From the IMG/VR virus record IMGVR_UViG_3300027365_000032, positions 1 through 36,903 of that record: a DNA stretch of 36,903 nt. One strand, 5' to 3'. Below, piece by piece: positions 36,773 to 36,903 of this stretch. Under the pieces are notes generated by a model that saw only the letters and a program-made list of their open reading frames with translations, was not told the DNA's origin and did no database searches. Numbering within the stretch: position 1 is the stretch's first letter; every line of letters starts with the position of its first letter. Origin of the DNA: a virus. A program made the position numbers and the translations under genes.

Positions 36773-36903
36773 AACGAGTCGGGCGAGGCGAACCAATGTC
36801 AGTGTCGCTCGGAGTGTACGAGAACAGGTCAGCGTGACGCAGCGGCGCTGGGACGCAGGGAAAATCGTAAGAATCCTTTTTTGTGAGGCAGGGGGGCTGG
36901 GGG
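36773..36903. other. Window end with no gene or motif that I can support
   Basis: G-rich DNA with a CCTTTTTTG run near 36877 and a GGGGGG tract near the end. No frame with a ribosome site and no palindrome copy is seen. Confidence 0.4.

Overview
The window is part of a tailed double-stranded DNA phage genome, or an integrated relative. It has moderately high GC, tightly packed genes, many ATGA/GTGA stop-start overlaps and strong Shine-Dalgarno sites. The visible promoters are sigma70-like (TTGACA, with TATAAT-like -10 boxes), which fits a proteobacterial host, but no gene fixes the host. No RNA polymerase, integrase, terminase, portal or lysis gene is visible, so the window is a segment and not the whole genome. 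It starts inside a virion gene.

Region 1 (1-8641, + strand) is the end of the late module. It holds the C-terminus of a large virion protein, a run of tail or appendage proteins, and three larger proteins without a recognisable fold. It meets the early genes tail to tail at about 8.65 kb, where a long hairpin lies.

Region 2 (8666-22220, - strand) is the replication and nucleotide-processing module. Reading against the coordinates it encodes a DEDDh exonuclease, several small proteins (one a 35-residue membrane protein), a zinc-ribbon protein, a family A DNA polymerase with 3'-5' exonuclease, a Cas4/RecB-like nuclease with four Fe-S-type cysteines, a VRR-NUC nuclease, an SNF2-type helicase split by an intein in its Walker A loop, a coiled-coil protein, an SSB-like protein with an acidic tail, a small helix-turn-helix protein, and a fused primase-helicase.

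Region 3 (22234-34873, - strand) is accessory. It contains a 66-residue Cro/CI-like protein, a MoxR ATPase / VWA-metallopeptidase / DUF3150-like trio, and many small proteins. At least nine of these share a C-terminal signature (P-D/E-T-x-E-E-x3-W-x2-V-x2-L-H), which marks a paralogous family.

Region 4 (34874-36903) is mostly non-coding. It has a cluster of TAGCAA/TTGCTA motifs, a bulged hairpin, an AT-rich tract, a triple 39-bp tandem repeat and a clear rho-independent terminator. It looks like an origin or control region and carries one basic-protein gene.

The most striking feature is a 16-bp palindrome, GGTCCTAATTAGGACC. It occurs 15 times between 22.4 and 36.7 kb and nowhere that I can see to the left of that. 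It sits in the leaders of cassettes, usually followed by a second conserved leader (ACACTGGAAAGACTGGGAGA) and the start codon. It often contains the stop codon of the preceding gene. At four promoters it lies at about +31 to +56. It may be a dispersed operator for a phage repressor, or an RNA hairpin acting on leaders. The sequence alone does not decide.
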